DNA from: Onstottus_B arcticum
GTDB lineage: Bacteria; Acidobacteriota; Blastocatellia; UBA7656
Length of the DNA stretch: 55,745 bases
NCBI GenBank assembly: GCA_038040485.1
Contig: JBBPIE010000039.1
Location: forward strand, 1 to 55,745
Direction of reading: 5' to 3'
Shown here: positions 7,413 to 16,852 of the stretch, one piece after another
How positions within the stretch are numbered: position 1 is the stretch's first letter
How the letters are laid out: every line of letters starts with the position of its first letter
Notes under the pieces: model-generated
The model's input: the letters and a program-made list of their open reading frames with translations, nothing else
What the model was told of the DNA's origin: nothing
Database searches by the model: none
Made by a program: the position numbers and the translations under genes

Positions 7413-8441
7413 ATGCAGTTTTTAGATCGGGCCAGAATCGTAGTGAAGGGCGGAGACGGCGGCAACGGAGTGACAGCGTTTCGCCGTGAGAAATTCGTGC
7501 CGCGCGGCGGCCCTTCAGGCGGCGACGGGGGCAGAGGCGGCTCGGTCTTCATGGAAGCGACCGATCAACTCAACACCCTCCTCCAATTTCGTTTCAACCC
7601 GGAATATCGCGCAGGACGCGGCTCGCACGGCGAAGGAAGTAACAAGCACGGCCGCGACGGCGAGGATCGCATCGTGCTCGTCCCGGCCGGAACGATTGTC
7701 TCCGACTCTGACTCCGGCGAGCTTGTTCACGATTTCTCTCAATCCGGCGAGCGCATACTCATCGCAGCCGGCGGACGCGGCGGCAAGGGGAACGCGCAAT
7801 TCGCGACCTCGACGAACCGCGCGCCGCGTCATCACGAAGACGGAGGGCTTGGAGCAGTTCGCGCCCTCCAAATGGAACTGAAGATTATCGCCGACATTGG
7901 ACTTGTGGGTTTTCCGAACGTCGGAAAATCGACTTTGATTTCGCGCATTTCAGCCGCCAGACCAAAGATCGCCGACTACCCGTTCACGACGCTTCAGCCA
8001 AACCTCGGGGTTGTTGCTTACGGTGAGGAGGGAACGTTCGTCGTCGCCGACATTCCCGGACTGATTGAAGGCGCTCACTTGGGAACGGGTTTGGGGCTCG
8101 AGTTTCTGCGTCACATCGAACGAACGAAGCTCCTGTTGCACGTGATCGATGTCTCTTCGACCGGACGCGACCCGGTGGAGGACTTTCAGATCATCAGCCG
8201 AGAACTCGCTCTTTACAGCTCCGAGTTGATGGCGAAGCTTCAGATGGTCGCGGCGTCGAAGATGGACGCGCTGGACGATCCTGGCAGGGTCGAATCGCTT
8301 CGACGGTACTGTGTGGAACGCGGTCTGGAGTTGTTTGAAATCTCCGCGGTTACCGGCCTTGGGATAGACCGATTGGTGAACACGCTTGGTCTGCGCGTCG
8401 AGGAGATGCGCCACCCGAGCGAGGAATTGATCCCCGCTTAG
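7413..8441 (+). CDS. obgE: Obg/CgtA GTPase
   Basis: A 342-residue Obg-family GTPase involved in large-subunit ribosome assembly and growth control. The glycine-rich Obg fold covers residues 1-158, followed by the GTPase domain with G1 GFPNVGKS (166-173), G3 DIPGLIEG, and G4 as SKMD rather than the usual NKxD. There is no C-terminal Obg extension. The ATG at 7413 follows a heptamer array without a recognisable SD, so translation may depend on folding of the repeat hairpin or on coupling. Confidence 0.97.
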   Translation: MQFLDRARIVVKGGDGGNGVTAFRREKFVPRGGPSGGDGGRGGSVFMEATDQLNTLLQFRFNPEYRAGRGSHGEGSNKHGRDGEDRIVLVPAGTIVSDSDSGELVHDFSQSGERILIAAGGRGGKGNAQFATSTNRAPRHHEDGGLGAVRALQMELKIIADIGLVGFPNVGKSTLISRISAARPKIADYPFTTLQPNLGVVAYGEEGTFVVADIPGLIEGAHLGTGLGLEFLRHIERTKLLLHVIDVSSTGRDPVEDFQIISRELALYSSELMAKLQMVAASKMDALDDPGRVESLRRYCVERGLELFEISAVTGLGIDRLVNTLGLRVEEMRHPSEELIPA

Positions 8442-8516
8442 CGCGCGTCTCACCTCGGTTTTTTTGCAGACTGCGTGCGGTCTTGTTCGCGCTCCGAGGC
8501 AAAGGCGACCAACGAA

Positions 8517-9173
8517 ATGAATGATCGGCGCATAGGAGCTTACGGCGGGACTTTCGATCCGGTGCACAACGGTCACATCGAAGTCGCGCGCGCCGTCACC
8601 AAAGAGTTCGAGCTTGATGAGTTGCTGCTGATCCCGGCTCACCGGCCGCCGCACAAGGGCGCGAGTTCGATCTCGAACTCGTATCACCGGTATGCGATGG
8701 CTGTGTTGGCAACGCTCGACGAACCGCGAGTCAGCGTCTCGACGATCGAGCTCAAGGCGCCGAATAAGCCGTACTCGTTCGAAACCGTCGAACGGTTGAA
8801 GCAGGCTTGCGGGCCGCAAACCGAATTGTTCTTTGTTGTGGGGGCCGACTCGTTCGAGGAGATAAACACCTGGCGCGAGCCCCAGCGGCTTCTAGCTAGC
8901 TCGAACCTGATCGCCGTGACGCGGCCGGGATACGAAGTCCGTGTCTCGCATTTGCCGGATTTGAGGCAAGCAAGCATTGTCGATGTGAGGGGCCGGGTGC
9001 CGCTCAGCCGTGGACAGGCGGGCAGTCCTCGCATCTACTTGACGGACTGCGTCAACAACGATGTTTCTTCGACTGAGATAAGACGACGGGTGCGCGCGGG
9101 AGAGTCGATCGACGGGCTGGCGCCTTCCAGCGTGGTTAACTATATCGAGAAGTACGAACTGTACAGGCGGTAA
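8517..9173 (+). CDS. nadD: Nicotinate-nucleotide adenylyltransferase
   Basis: A 218-residue enzyme adding AMP to nicotinate mononucleotide in NAD synthesis. It has the nucleotidyltransferase motif GGTFDPVHNGH near the N-terminus and SSTEIRRRV near the C-terminus, both typical of NadD. The ATG at 8517 is chosen because residues upstream in frame (from 8475) are not family-like. It lies 75 bp after obgE and four bases before rsfS, matching a common nadD-rsfS pairing. Confidence 0.95.
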   Translation: MNDRRIGAYGGTFDPVHNGHIEVARAVTKEFELDELLLIPAHRPPHKGASSISNSYHRYAMAVLATLDEPRVSVSTIELKAPNKPYSFETVERLKQACGPQTELFFVVGADSFEEINTWREPQRLLASSNLIAVTRPGYEVRVSHLPDLRQASIVDVRGRVPLSRGQAGSPRIYLTDCVNNDVSSTEIRRRVRAGESIDGLAPSSVVNYIEKYELYRR

Positions 9174-9177
9174 CTTG

Positions 9178-9591
9178 ATGGGTGGAAGCGCAAACAAACA
9201 ACCGCTCGTGGAGGACGGCTCGGATGCCGTCATACCAGCGGACAACGTGATGATAGCGGCGCGCGCGGCGGGCGAGAAGAAAGCGACGGACACGGTCGTT
9301 TTGGACTTGCGCGAGATCGCTTCTTTCACCGAGTATTTCGTGATCTGCACGGGCGCAAGCACGCGACAGGTGCAAGCCATCTCCAACTCGGTTGAGGAGG
9401 AATTGCGAAAGGCGGGCAGGCGTCCGTCGCACATTGAGGGCTATAGCAGCGCTGAGTGGATTCTGCTAGACTACGGCGATTTCATCGTGCACGTGTTCAG
9501 CGCTGCGTCGCGGCGATTCTATGATCTGGAGCGACTGTGGCGCGACGCCAAGCGATCCGAGGTACCGCCAGACCAGACGGGCGAGCGGTAG
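9178..9591 (+). CDS. rsfS: Ribosomal silencing factor RsfS
   Basis: A 137-residue protein of the RsfS/Iojap/DUF143 family, which binds L14 and blocks subunit joining under starvation. The core VLDLREIASFTEYFVICTGA and the C-terminal YSSAEWILLDYGDFIVHVF are family signatures. It begins four bases after the nadD stop. A TTG codon one triplet earlier is also possible. Confidence 0.95.
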   Translation: MGGSANKQPLVEDGSDAVIPADNVMIAARAAGEKKATDTVVLDLREIASFTEYFVICTGASTRQVQAISNSVEEELRKAGRRPSHIEGYSSAEWILLDYGDFIVHVFSAASRRFYDLERLWRDAKRSEVPPDQTGER

Positions 9592-9603
9592 AAGAGTCGG
9601 CCC

Positions 9604-10593
9604 GTGGCCGAGACTCGCTTGCGTGCGCATGTTGAAAGTATGAAGATTGCGTCCAGTTCGCCAGCAATGCAGCGCATAGTCGAGATAGTCGATAGGGTCG
9701 CGGCTACCGATGCGAACATCCTGGTGCTTGGCGAGTCGGGAACGGGAAAGGACGCGATCGCACGGCTGCTTCACGACAAGAGCCTTCGCCGCGACCGTCC
9801 GTTCGTTAAGATCGATTGCGCGTCGCTGCCCGACGAACTGGTGGAGTCTGAGTTGTTCGGTTACGAGAGAGGCGCCTTCACCGGCGCTACAGACTCAAAG
9901 CCGGGTCGATTCGAGGCCGCTGACGGTGGAACGCTGGTGCTCGACGAGATCGCGAGTCTTATTCCGTCCTCGCAAGCAAAGCTGCTGCGGGTGATCGAGG
10001 AACGAAGCTTCGAGCGGCTGGGCGGCAAGCAAGCGATCAAGATCGATGTTCGCATAATCGCGCTTGCCAACATCGATATGAAAGAGGCGGTCAGGGCGCG
10101 CACGTTTCGAGACGACCTTTACTATCGGCTGGCCGTGGTCAGTATTGAGCTTCCACGGCTTGTCGAACGAAGCGAAGATCTTGCGGAACTGGCGGGCGCG
10201 TTTGTCAGACAGTTCGCGTCCCGCAACGGGCGACGAAGCGAGGGGCTTTCACCCGGGGCTCTCGAAATGCTGGCCGCCTATGATTTTCCGGGCAATGTCC
10301 GAGAGCTTCGGAACATCATAGAACAGGCCGTGCTGAAGTCCGACGGCGAGATGGTTGAAGCGGAGCATTTGCCGGACTATTTGAGATCGACGGCGCGTTT
10401 CATGCAATCGCGAGTTCACAAGCCGTCGCTTGCCGAGATCGAAGCCGTCTACATCCGCGAAGTGCTCGAACACACTCGCGGCAACAAGACCCGCGCGGCC
10501 GAGATCCTCGGAATCAGCCGCAAGAACTTGTATGAGAAGATGCGTCGCTATAACGTCGGCAAAGTGAGGGCGGCCACCGTAGCGGTAAATTAG
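9604..10593 (+). CDS. Sigma-54-type AAA+ activator with Fis-like HTH, no sensor domain
   Basis: A 329-residue protein consisting of an AAA+ sigma-54-interaction domain and a C-terminal Fis-type helix-turn-helix (about 285-322, NKTRAAEILGISRKNLYEKM). Walker A GESGTGKD is at 43-50, the sigma-54-contacting loop GAFTGA at 90-95, and Walker B LVLDEI at 111-116, so it should be able to activate sigma-54 promoters. Only about 15 residues precede the AAA+ domain, so there is no receiver, PAS or GAF domain. It would have to be controlled by its own level or by a partner protein. It sits 12 bp after rsfS inside a ribosome-related gene run, an unusual place. GTG start; weak SD. Confidence 0.88.
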   Translation: MAETRLRAHVESMKIASSSPAMQRIVEIVDRVAATDANILVLGESGTGKDAIARLLHDKSLRRDRPFVKIDCASLPDELVESELFGYERGAFTGATDSKPGRFEAADGGTLVLDEIASLIPSSQAKLLRVIEERSFERLGGKQAIKIDVRIIALANIDMKEAVRARTFRDDLYYRLAVVSIELPRLVERSEDLAELAGAFVRQFASRNGRRSEGLSPGALEMLAAYDFPGNVRELRNIIEQAVLKSDGEMVEAEHLPDYLRSTARFMQSRVHKPSLAEIEAVYIREVLEHTRGNKTRAAEILGISRKNLYEKMRRYNVGKVRAATVAVN

Positions 10594-10670
10594 TCGGGAG
10601 TTTCTGGTTTCGGGTTTCTAGTTTCTGGTCGGGTGAACTAGGGACCACAAACCCGAAACCAGAAACCAGC
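10594..10670. repeat. Inverted heptamer repeat array (TTTCTGG family)
   Basis: Left arm at about 10600-10630 reads tttctgg, tttcggg, tttctag, tttctgg in 7-bp steps; right arm at about 10646-10668 is the reverse complement (aacccga, aaccaga, aaccagc). It fills the gap between the activator gene stop and the rlmH ATG at 10671, again leaving no SD. Confidence 0.85.
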
Positions 10671-11138
10671 ATGAAACTTCGGTTCGTTTGGATCGGCAAG
10701 ACAAAGAGGCTCCCGATCAAAGAACTGGTTGGAGAATACCTCGAACGTGTTGCCAGATTCGCGCCGGTCGAAGTTACCGAGCTTCGAGACCGCAACGAAG
10801 TCGGGAGCGACCCCCGAGTGATCCTTGAAAAGGAAGGCGCCGACATTCTCGCTCGCACAACCTCCGACCCGTTCGTGGTTGTGCTGGATGAAAAGGGCCG
10901 GCAGCTCGATTCGATCAAGCTGGCGGAATTGATCGAAAAGCACCGGCTTGTCGGGACGAAGCAGATTACCTTTGTGATTGGAGGTCACGGCGGGATTTCG
11001 GATGTGGTTCGGAACCGAGCAAACTTCGTGCTGTCCCTGTCGAGGATGACGCTCACACACGAGCTTGCGCGGGTGTTGTTGATCGAGCAGGTCTACCGCG
11101 CGTTCACAATCATTCACGACCTGCCGTATCAGAAATAA
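10671..11138 (+). CDS. rlmH: 23S rRNA pseudouridine-1915 N3-methyltransferase
   Basis: A 155-residue SPOUT-class methyltransferase that modifies helix 69 of 23S rRNA. The glycine-rich AdoMet region GGHGGISD and the C-terminal LSLSRMTLTHELARVLLIEQVYRA are diagnostic. The usual terminal PYHK is PYQK here. rsfS and rlmH are often neighbours; here an activator gene and a repeat separate them. Confidence 0.96.
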   Translation: MKLRFVWIGKTKRLPIKELVGEYLERVARFAPVEVTELRDRNEVGSDPRVILEKEGADILARTTSDPFVVVLDEKGRQLDSIKLAELIEKHRLVGTKQITFVIGGHGGISDVVRNRANFVLSLSRMTLTHELARVLLIEQVYRAFTIIHDLPYQK

Positions 11139-11198
11139 GGCGAGGAGTTTGCGCCGTTGCGCGGCCGGAGATTCATAAAAGGAGTACCAGGAGCATCG

Positions 11199-11567
11199 AT
11201 GGACAAGAAGAGAACAAAACAATACGAAGCTAGGTTGACCGAGCAGAGAAGTGCGCTGATGGGCATGGTTGAACGGACCGAAGACTACGGGCGCGAGGCC
11301 GACCGGGACGTCAGTCAAGACCCCGCCGACAAGGCGTCGAACTCATACACCAAAGAACTCCTCTTTTCACAAAGCACCAACGAGCGCAACACACTAAAGC
11401 TGATTGACGAAGCCCTGGACCGCATCACTGAACGAACCTTCGGCGATTGCATCAATTGCAGCGAGGAGATCCAGCCCAAGCGGCTCGACGCGATTCCGTG
11501 GACCCCTCACTGCATCCGCTGTCAGGAAGCTCTCGAGCAGGGATTGCTTGCGGAGAAAGAGGCGTGA
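11199..11567 (+). CDS. TraR/DksA-family zinc-finger protein
   Basis: A 122-residue protein with an N-terminal coiled-coil-like region and a C-terminal C4 zinc finger: Cys84 and Cys87, then Cys105 and Cys108 (CINC ... CIRC). The DksA/TraR family inserts into the RNA polymerase secondary channel. The coiled-coil tip contains DPADKAS (residues 41-47), which resembles the acidic DxxDxA tip motif required for DksA action, so function is plausible. The ATG at 11199 is preceded by AGGAG at the right distance; a longer TTG start at 11157 is less likely. Confidence 0.9.
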   Translation: MDKKRTKQYEARLTEQRSALMGMVERTEDYGREADRDVSQDPADKASNSYTKELLFSQSTNERNTLKLIDEALDRITERTFGDCINCSEEIQPKRLDAIPWTPHCIRCQEALEQGLLAEKEA

Positions 11568-11665
11568 CGGTTTAACGCTTCCTTGTGAAGCTTCTTCCGC
11601 CGAGACTCGAGGGTCACCGCCCGCTTTAACGTCCCTTGCCGTTTTTCAAACTCGGAGGACAAAGC

Positions 11666-12478
11666 GTGCTTCTCCGGGCGCTGCGAGAACCACGAGACGG
11701 AATCCTCGGCCTGTCTTACCCGGCCGCGTGCCGAGTCTGCGACGGCGCGATCGAGTCGTGGGATGACGGCGTAGCTTGCGCCGCTTGTTGGGAAGACCCC
11801 GCGATCACTGAAATCATTAGAGGCGAAGTCTGTTCGAAATGTGGAGCGCCCACCCGACGCGCAGGCTTTCGCGCCTCCTCTTCGGATGAGCAAGCCGAGC
11901 CATGCTTGGCTGAGAATGAGTCGCGGACTTGCAGGCAATGCCGCTCGCTTCCCTTCTCGGCGGCGCGCGCATGCGGCACGTACTCCGGAGCCCTCGAAGC
12001 GAGTATCCTCTTTCTGAAATCCCAACCTCATCTTTGCCGCCGCTTGCGTGAGTTGATCCGCCGAACCTTCTTGCGGCATCGAGCGGCGCTCGAAAGCGAC
12101 CTGATCATTCCGGTGCCGCTTCACCGTTTGCGCCAACGCGCGCGAGGCTTCAACCAGGCTGAGATTATTGCAAGAGTGGTTTCTCGGAACTTTGAGATGC
12201 CGCTTGATGATGGCTCGCTTCTGCGAGTGAGGTCCACCGAACGGCACCGCGCCGGAGTCGACTCGATTGATCGTACCGAGTCGGTGGAGGGTGCTTTCGA
12301 AGTCGCTCGGCCGCGTTTGATCGAAGGCTCGTCGCTTCTGATCGTCGACGACGTCATGACGACGGGCAGCACGATCAGTGCCATGGCAGGCACGCTTTTG
12401 GAAGCCGGCGCGCGGCGCATCGCGGTTCTGACCGTCGCACGCGTCGCAGGCGAGCCGCTTCCGGTTCGTCCCCGATAA
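11666..12478 (+). CDS. ComF-family phosphoribosyltransferase-like protein
   Basis: About 270 residues from the GTG at 11666, which has GGAGG seven bases upstream; a TTG at 11636 is the longer alternative without SD. The N-terminal half carries cysteine pairs resembling zinc knuckles (CRVC, CAAC, CSKC, CRQC). The C-terminal half is a type I PRTase domain with the PRPP-binding loop LLIVDDVMTTGSTI. ComF/GntX proteins are linked to DNA uptake and use, but no other competence genes are near. Confidence 0.88.
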   Translation: MLLRALREPRDGILGLSYPAACRVCDGAIESWDDGVACAACWEDPAITEIIRGEVCSKCGAPTRRAGFRASSSDEQAEPCLAENESRTCRQCRSLPFSAARACGTYSGALEASILFLKSQPHLCRRLRELIRRTFLRHRAALESDLIIPVPLHRLRQRARGFNQAEIIARVVSRNFEMPLDDGSLLRVRSTERHRAGVDSIDRTESVEGAFEVARPRLIEGSSLLIVDDVMTTGSTISAMAGTLLEAGARRIAVLTVARVAGEPLPVRPR

Positions 12479-12540
12479 AAGCCGCTCGTCCCCGCCCGAA
12501 GACGGTTCCTCCCTGAAACCACGCAGACTGCTCTTGTAAT

Positions 12541-12568
12541 TGCCAGTTGAAAGTTGTAGATTGCGCGC
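12541..12568. repeat. Degenerate heptamer array
   Basis: The units tgccagt, tgaaagt, tgtagat, tg repeat with a 7-bp period downstream of the ComF-like gene. It is short and has no inverted partner, and resembles a fifth heptamer family or a decayed copy. Confidence 0.4.
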
Positions 12569-12703
12569 ATCTAAGAGGAAGTCTACCGGTTCTTATTCAC
12601 GGCATCATTTGAAGTACGAAAGTAGTATTCAGGCGCTGGGGTGGCCCGTGGGTTTCCAGACACTCACATCACCGGCCATTCTTTAGAGGTTCGCTCACTT
12701 TCA

Positions 12704-12726
12704 ATCTACAGGCCTTCGATCTGTAG
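12704..12726 (+). promoter_or_regulatory. Hairpin in the 5' leader of the TonB-dependent receptor gene
   Basis: TCTACAG at 12704-12710 and CTGTAGA at 12720-12726 form a perfect 7-bp stem with a 9-nt loop, 24 bp upstream of the receptor ATG. It could be an operator or mRNA structure. No known riboswitch is recognised. Confidence 0.35.
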
Positions 12727-12750
12727 AAAATCAGATACGAGGAGGATGCT

Positions 12751-15700
12751 ATGAAGAAACGGTTCACAAGCCGTGTCGGCTTGTTCCTGGTTGTGTTGTC
12801 GCTGGTGGCGTCTAGCGTCCCAGCTCAAGTCACGACGACGGGGCGACTCACAGGCACGGTTACTGATGCACAGGGCGCGTTGCTCCCGAAAGCTCAAGTT
12901 GTAGCAAAACACGATCAAACGCAAAGCGAATCAAGGAGCACCGCAAACGAAGAAGGCGGATGGAACATTCCGTCTCTGGCGAATGGAACTTATACAGTCA
13001 CGATCTCGGCTCCCGGATTCAAGACAACGGTGGCTAAGGACGTGAAGGTTGACACCGGTCAAGTTGCAACGCTCAATACCGCACTAGAGGTTGGTGGCGC
13101 AAGTGAACAGGTGGTCGTCACAGGCGGCGCTGAGGTGCTGCAAAAGGAAAGCGCGACAGTGGCAACAACCATCGTCGGGCGTCAGATCGGCGAGCTTCCG
13201 TTCAGCACTCGCGACGCGCTCACGCTGGTGACTACGCTTCCTGGGGTTAACTCGCCGGGAGTGCCGCGCGGCTCCACTGTCAATGGCCTGCCGAAGGGCT
13301 CGGTTAACCTGACACTTGATGGAGCGAACATCCAAGACAATTTCCTCCGGAGCTCGGATGGATTCTTTACAAGCATCCAGGCGAAATCGGACGCGGTGCA
13401 GGAAGTGACCGTTTCCACTGCGGTACCCGGCGCTGAAAGCGGCGGTGAAGGAGCGGTGCAGGTTCGCTTCACCACCAAGTCAGGCTCGTCGCAGTTCCAC
13501 GGCGGAGCTTTCTGGCAGTACCGGTCAAAGACCTTCAACTCGAATTACTACTTCAACAACATTGATGGATTGCCTCGCGATGCGTTCATACTCAGACAGT
13601 ATGGCGGCAACATTGGCGGGCCGATCTTCATCCCTAAGTTGATGAAGAACCGTGAAAAGGCGTTCTTCTTCATCAACTATGAATACTTCACATTGCCACA
13701 GGAATACGGCGCGTTGGGCACGCCCGTAGGCAACATCCTGGTTCTCACCGACTCGGCGCGAAGCGGCATCTTCAGCTACAACGATGCCGGAGGCGTGCGA
13801 CGCGACGTGAACCTGCTTCAGCTTGCAGGTTCAAAAGGATTCACCGGCACGGCTGATCCGACAGTGGCCTCCGGTTTGGCGCTCATCAACCAGCAGATCC
13901 ACTCAGCCGGCGTCCTCACTAGCCGGGTCGCAACTCAGGCCGATCTCAACAGGCTCGACTACACCTTTCAGGACCCGGGCAAGAACATCCGGTGGTTTCC
14001 AACCGCCCGGCTCGACTACAACCTCTCGGACAAGCATCACCTGGAGTTCATCCACAACTATCAACACTATTTCTCCGATCCCGATGCAGTCAACGGACAG
14101 CTCAACGTCTATCCGGGCTCGGGCATAGTCGTCGGGCATCCGGGTACAACAGGATCGATACATCGCAACACATTCTCGTTTGTCGGAGCTCACCGGTGGA
14201 CGATCAACGATCGGTTGATCAACGAAGCGCGCGCCACGTCGTCGGGAAACGGGACTTCACTTTTCACCCAGGAATTCGCTCCGGGGCTTTATGACTTCTG
14301 GAACGGATTTGCGGTTTCAACAGGAACATATCTCGGTTCGCAGGGCCTGGGCACGGGGGCGTTTTACAACCGCCGAACCCAGTCTCGGCGCAACACTCCG
14401 GTCAAAGGTTTCAGCGACAACCTCAACATGCTTCGAGGGCCGCACACCATCAACGTCGGATTTGCGTATACGCGGGTCGCATCATTCACACAAGCGGTGG
14501 GCACGCAGACGGTGCCGCAGATCGTCTTTGGCATTGCGACCGGCGATCCCATCGCAACCGGCGCGACAAACATCTTCACAACCGGCAACTTCCCGGGCTC
14601 GACTGCAGCTCAGCGGACCCAGGCTCAGCAGCTATACGCGGCGCTGACGGGCGTGATCACAGACATCAACAGATCAGCCTCGCTCGACGAGACGTCGCGA
14701 GGTTTTGACTTTATCCCGTTTACTGAGCGCAATCACCAGCAAAATTTTGCGTATTACGTTCAGGATACGTGGAAGGCCAGGCCCAACCTGACTCTCACCT
14801 ACGGCCTGCGCTGGGAGATCGATCCGTCTCCGGTGAACGATAACCTGGTCTACACGCGGACTGGCATCGAAGGGGTCTTCGGCGTTTCGGGCAACGGCAA
14901 CCTGTTCAAGCCGGGCGTATACACCGGAACGCCTACCTTCAACCGACTGCTGGCGCCGGGGGAAAGGGGCTACGCTACCCGGCATAAGGACTTCGCTCCT
15001 TCGGGCGGGTTCGCCTGGAGCCCCAACTTCAAATCGGGGTTACTCCACACCGTGTTTGGCAACGGGGATCAGACGGTAATTCGCGGCGGATACTCGATAG
15101 CTTACACGCGTGAAGGCTTCAACGCCTACACCTCGATGTTCGGCTCGAACGATGGCCCTACCATCACGCTGAACGTCAGCTCGGCAAACGGCGACTTCAC
15201 ACCGGGAGCCGTGCTATTCCGCAATCCGAGCAGCTATCCGGTCCGTACGCCACCGGCCGACACCAGTCGGTTCCCGCTGCTTGCAACTGCCTCGAACAGC
15301 GCCAACGACTTTGATCCGAACCTCAAGCCCGGCTACACACAGTCGTACTCGTTTGGGCTCCAGCGAGAAATCACCAAGAACACAGCGCTCGAGGTTCGAT
15401 ACGTTGGCACGCACGGCACTCGGTTGTGGCGGCAGTACAACTACAACGAGAGGAACGTGTTCGAGAATGGTTTCCTCAATGTGTTCAATGCAGCGCGGAA
15501 CAACCTGCAGATTTTTGCGAATCAACCTGGAAGCACTTGCGTGATTCGAAGCAACGGCGGGCTGGTGAGCATCGTTTCCGGCACATGCAACTACGGCAAC
15601 TCCGGGCTGGCCGGTCAGGTCGACGTGCCTCTCATCACCACGGCGATCAACTCGTCCACCGATCTCACAACCGCAACGCAGCTATTTCAAGGACAGGCGG

Positions 15701-16743
15701 GCGGACTTGCCAACAGCATCGCGGGTACGGCTGCTCGCATGAATCGGCTGATCGCGGGTAATTTGATCCCGTCAGTCACTCTGCCAAACGGAACGAAGGT
15801 CTCGAACTTCTTCGTGGTGAACCCGCAGGTGATAAGCGGCGGCACGTTCGTCATGACGAATGGCATAGACACGCAATTCCATGCGTTGCAAATCGAACTG
15901 CGAAGACGATTGTCGCGTGGCTTGCTCGTGCAGGGCAGCTATCAATTCGGCAAGGCTCTCGCCAACGCTTTCGGCAGCTCGGCAGTGGTCGCGATCCAGC
16001 CGCGCACGCTGCGCAACTTGAATGAAGATAAGGGGCCGTCGCCCTGGGACGTTCGCCACTCGTTCAAGGTGGACTGGCTCTACGAATTGCCAATCGGTCC
16101 GGGTCGAGCTTTTCTGAACGGCAACATTCCCGTGCTCAGCAAAGTGCTCGAAGGCTGGCAAACAGGCGGCGTCGCGCGGATTCAATCCGGCCCGATCTTC
16201 CTGCTGACGGGTGGGCGCGCCACCTTCAACCAGAACGACGCGGGTGTCGTGCTGCGCAACATCTCAACCAAGCAGCTTCAGGAGTTGGTCAAGTTCCGCA
16301 AGACGACGTCAGCCACTGGGACAGGGGTGGTCTTCTTTCTACCCCAGTCTATAATAGACAACTCGGCGGCGGCGTTTGAAGTAGGCGGCAAGACGCTTAG
16401 CGATCTAAATCCGAATGCGCCGTACATCGGACCGCCTACGACGCCGGGCGAGCTTGGTGAACGCATTTACCTGCAAAGCCCGATGACCGCCCGTTTCGAC
16501 CTCAACGTGGTCAAGCGGACGCGAATCACCGAGCGAAGCAGCTTTGAGGCGCGCGTGCAGTTCCTCAATGCATTCAACCGCGCGAACTTCTTCGTATCAA
16601 GCGCGACTGCCGACGCTCGGACTGTAGGCGTCAACGCATCCGGGTTCGGCCAGACTCGCGCCGCGTACCGGGACTTCACCGTGTCGGGCACGAACGATCC
16701 CGGAGGCCGCATTATTGAGTTCCAGTTCAGGTTGAACTTCTAG
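12751..16743 (+). CDS. TonB-dependent receptor with carboxypeptidase regulatory-like domain (Oar-like)
   Basis: A 1330-residue outer-membrane protein. A signal peptide (1-26, cleavage after VPAQ) is followed by a carboxypeptidase-regulatory-like beta-sandwich (about 28-110, GRLTGTVTDAQGALLPKA), a TonB plug domain (about 115-235) and a long beta-barrel ending in an aromatic residue (FQFRLNF). This Oar-like architecture is greatly expanded in Acidobacteriota, where such receptors are thought to take up large substrates. The ligand is unknown. ATG with GAGGAGG upstream. It ends at a strong terminator (16779-16820). The two convergent secreted TPR genes downstream may be functional partners. Confidence 0.93.
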   Translation: MKKRFTSRVGLFLVVLSLVASSVPAQVTTTGRLTGTVTDAQGALLPKAQVVAKHDQTQSESRSTANEEGGWNIPSLANGTYTVTISAPGFKTTVAKDVKVDTGQVATLNTALEVGGASEQVVVTGGAEVLQKESATVATTIVGRQIGELPFSTRDALTLVTTLPGVNSPGVPRGSTVNGLPKGSVNLTLDGANIQDNFLRSSDGFFTSIQAKSDAVQEVTVSTAVPGAESGGEGAVQVRFTTKSGSSQFHGGAFWQYRSKTFNSNYYFNNIDGLPRDAFILRQYGGNIGGPIFIPKLMKNREKAFFFINYEYFTLPQEYGALGTPVGNILVLTDSARSGIFSYNDAGGVRRDVNLLQLAGSKGFTGTADPTVASGLALINQQIHSAGVLTSRVATQADLNRLDYTFQDPGKNIRWFPTARLDYNLSDKHHLEFIHNYQHYFSDPDAVNGQLNVYPGSGIVVGHPGTTGSIHRNTFSFVGAHRWTINDRLINEARATSSGNGTSLFTQEFAPGLYDFWNGFAVSTGTYLGSQGLGTGAFYNRRTQSRRNTPVKGFSDNLNMLRGPHTINVGFAYTRVASFTQAVGTQTVPQIVFGIATGDPIATGATNIFTTGNFPGSTAAQRTQAQQLYAALTGVITDINRSASLDETSRGFDFIPFTERNHQQNFAYYVQDTWKARPNLTLTYGLRWEIDPSPVNDNLVYTRTGIEGVFGVSGNGNLFKPGVYTGTPTFNRLLAPGERGYATRHKDFAPSGGFAWSPNFKSGLLHTVFGNGDQTVIRGGYSIAYTREGFNAYTSMFGSNDGPTITLNVSSANGDFTPGAVLFRNPSSYPVRTPPADTSRFPLLATASNSANDFDPNLKPGYTQSYSFGLQREITKNTALEVRYVGTHGTRLWRQYNYNERNVFENGFLNVFNAARNNLQIFANQPGSTCVIRSNGGLVSIVSGTCNYGNSGLAGQVDVPLITTAINSSTDLTTATQLFQGQAGGLANSIAGTAARMNRLIAGNLIPSVTLPNGTKVSNFFVVNPQVISGGTFVMTNGIDTQFHALQIELRRRLSRGLLVQGSYQFGKALANAFGSSAVVAIQPRTLRNLNEDKGPSPWDVRHSFKVDWLYELPIGPGRAFLNGNIPVLSKVLEGWQTGGVARIQSGPIFLLTGGRATFNQNDAGVVLRNISTKQLQELVKFRKTTSATGTGVVFFLPQSIIDNSAAAFEVGGKTLSDLNPNAPYIGPPTTPGELGERIYLQSPMTARFDLNVVKRTRITERSSFEARVQFLNAFNRANFFVSSATADARTVGVNASGFGQTRAAYRDFTVSGTNDPGGRIIEFQFRLNF

Positions 16744-16778
16744 GTTCGACGCAGGCTGGAAGCATTAGGCCCATGAGC

Positions 16779-16820
16779 AACCGCCCCCGGCTAGGGAAGC
16801 ATAGCCGGGGCGGTTTTTTC
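16779..16820 (+). terminator. Rho-independent terminator of the receptor gene
   Basis: AACCGCCCCCGGCTA (16779-16793) pairs with TAGCCGGGGCGGTT (16802-16815) around an 8-nt loop with one bulged C, followed by a T run to 16819. On the minus strand there is no T tract, so it mainly serves the plus-strand receptor gene. Confidence 0.92.
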
Positions 16821-16852
16821 GTTGAGAGACGAAGATCTTGTCGAACTTCGAA

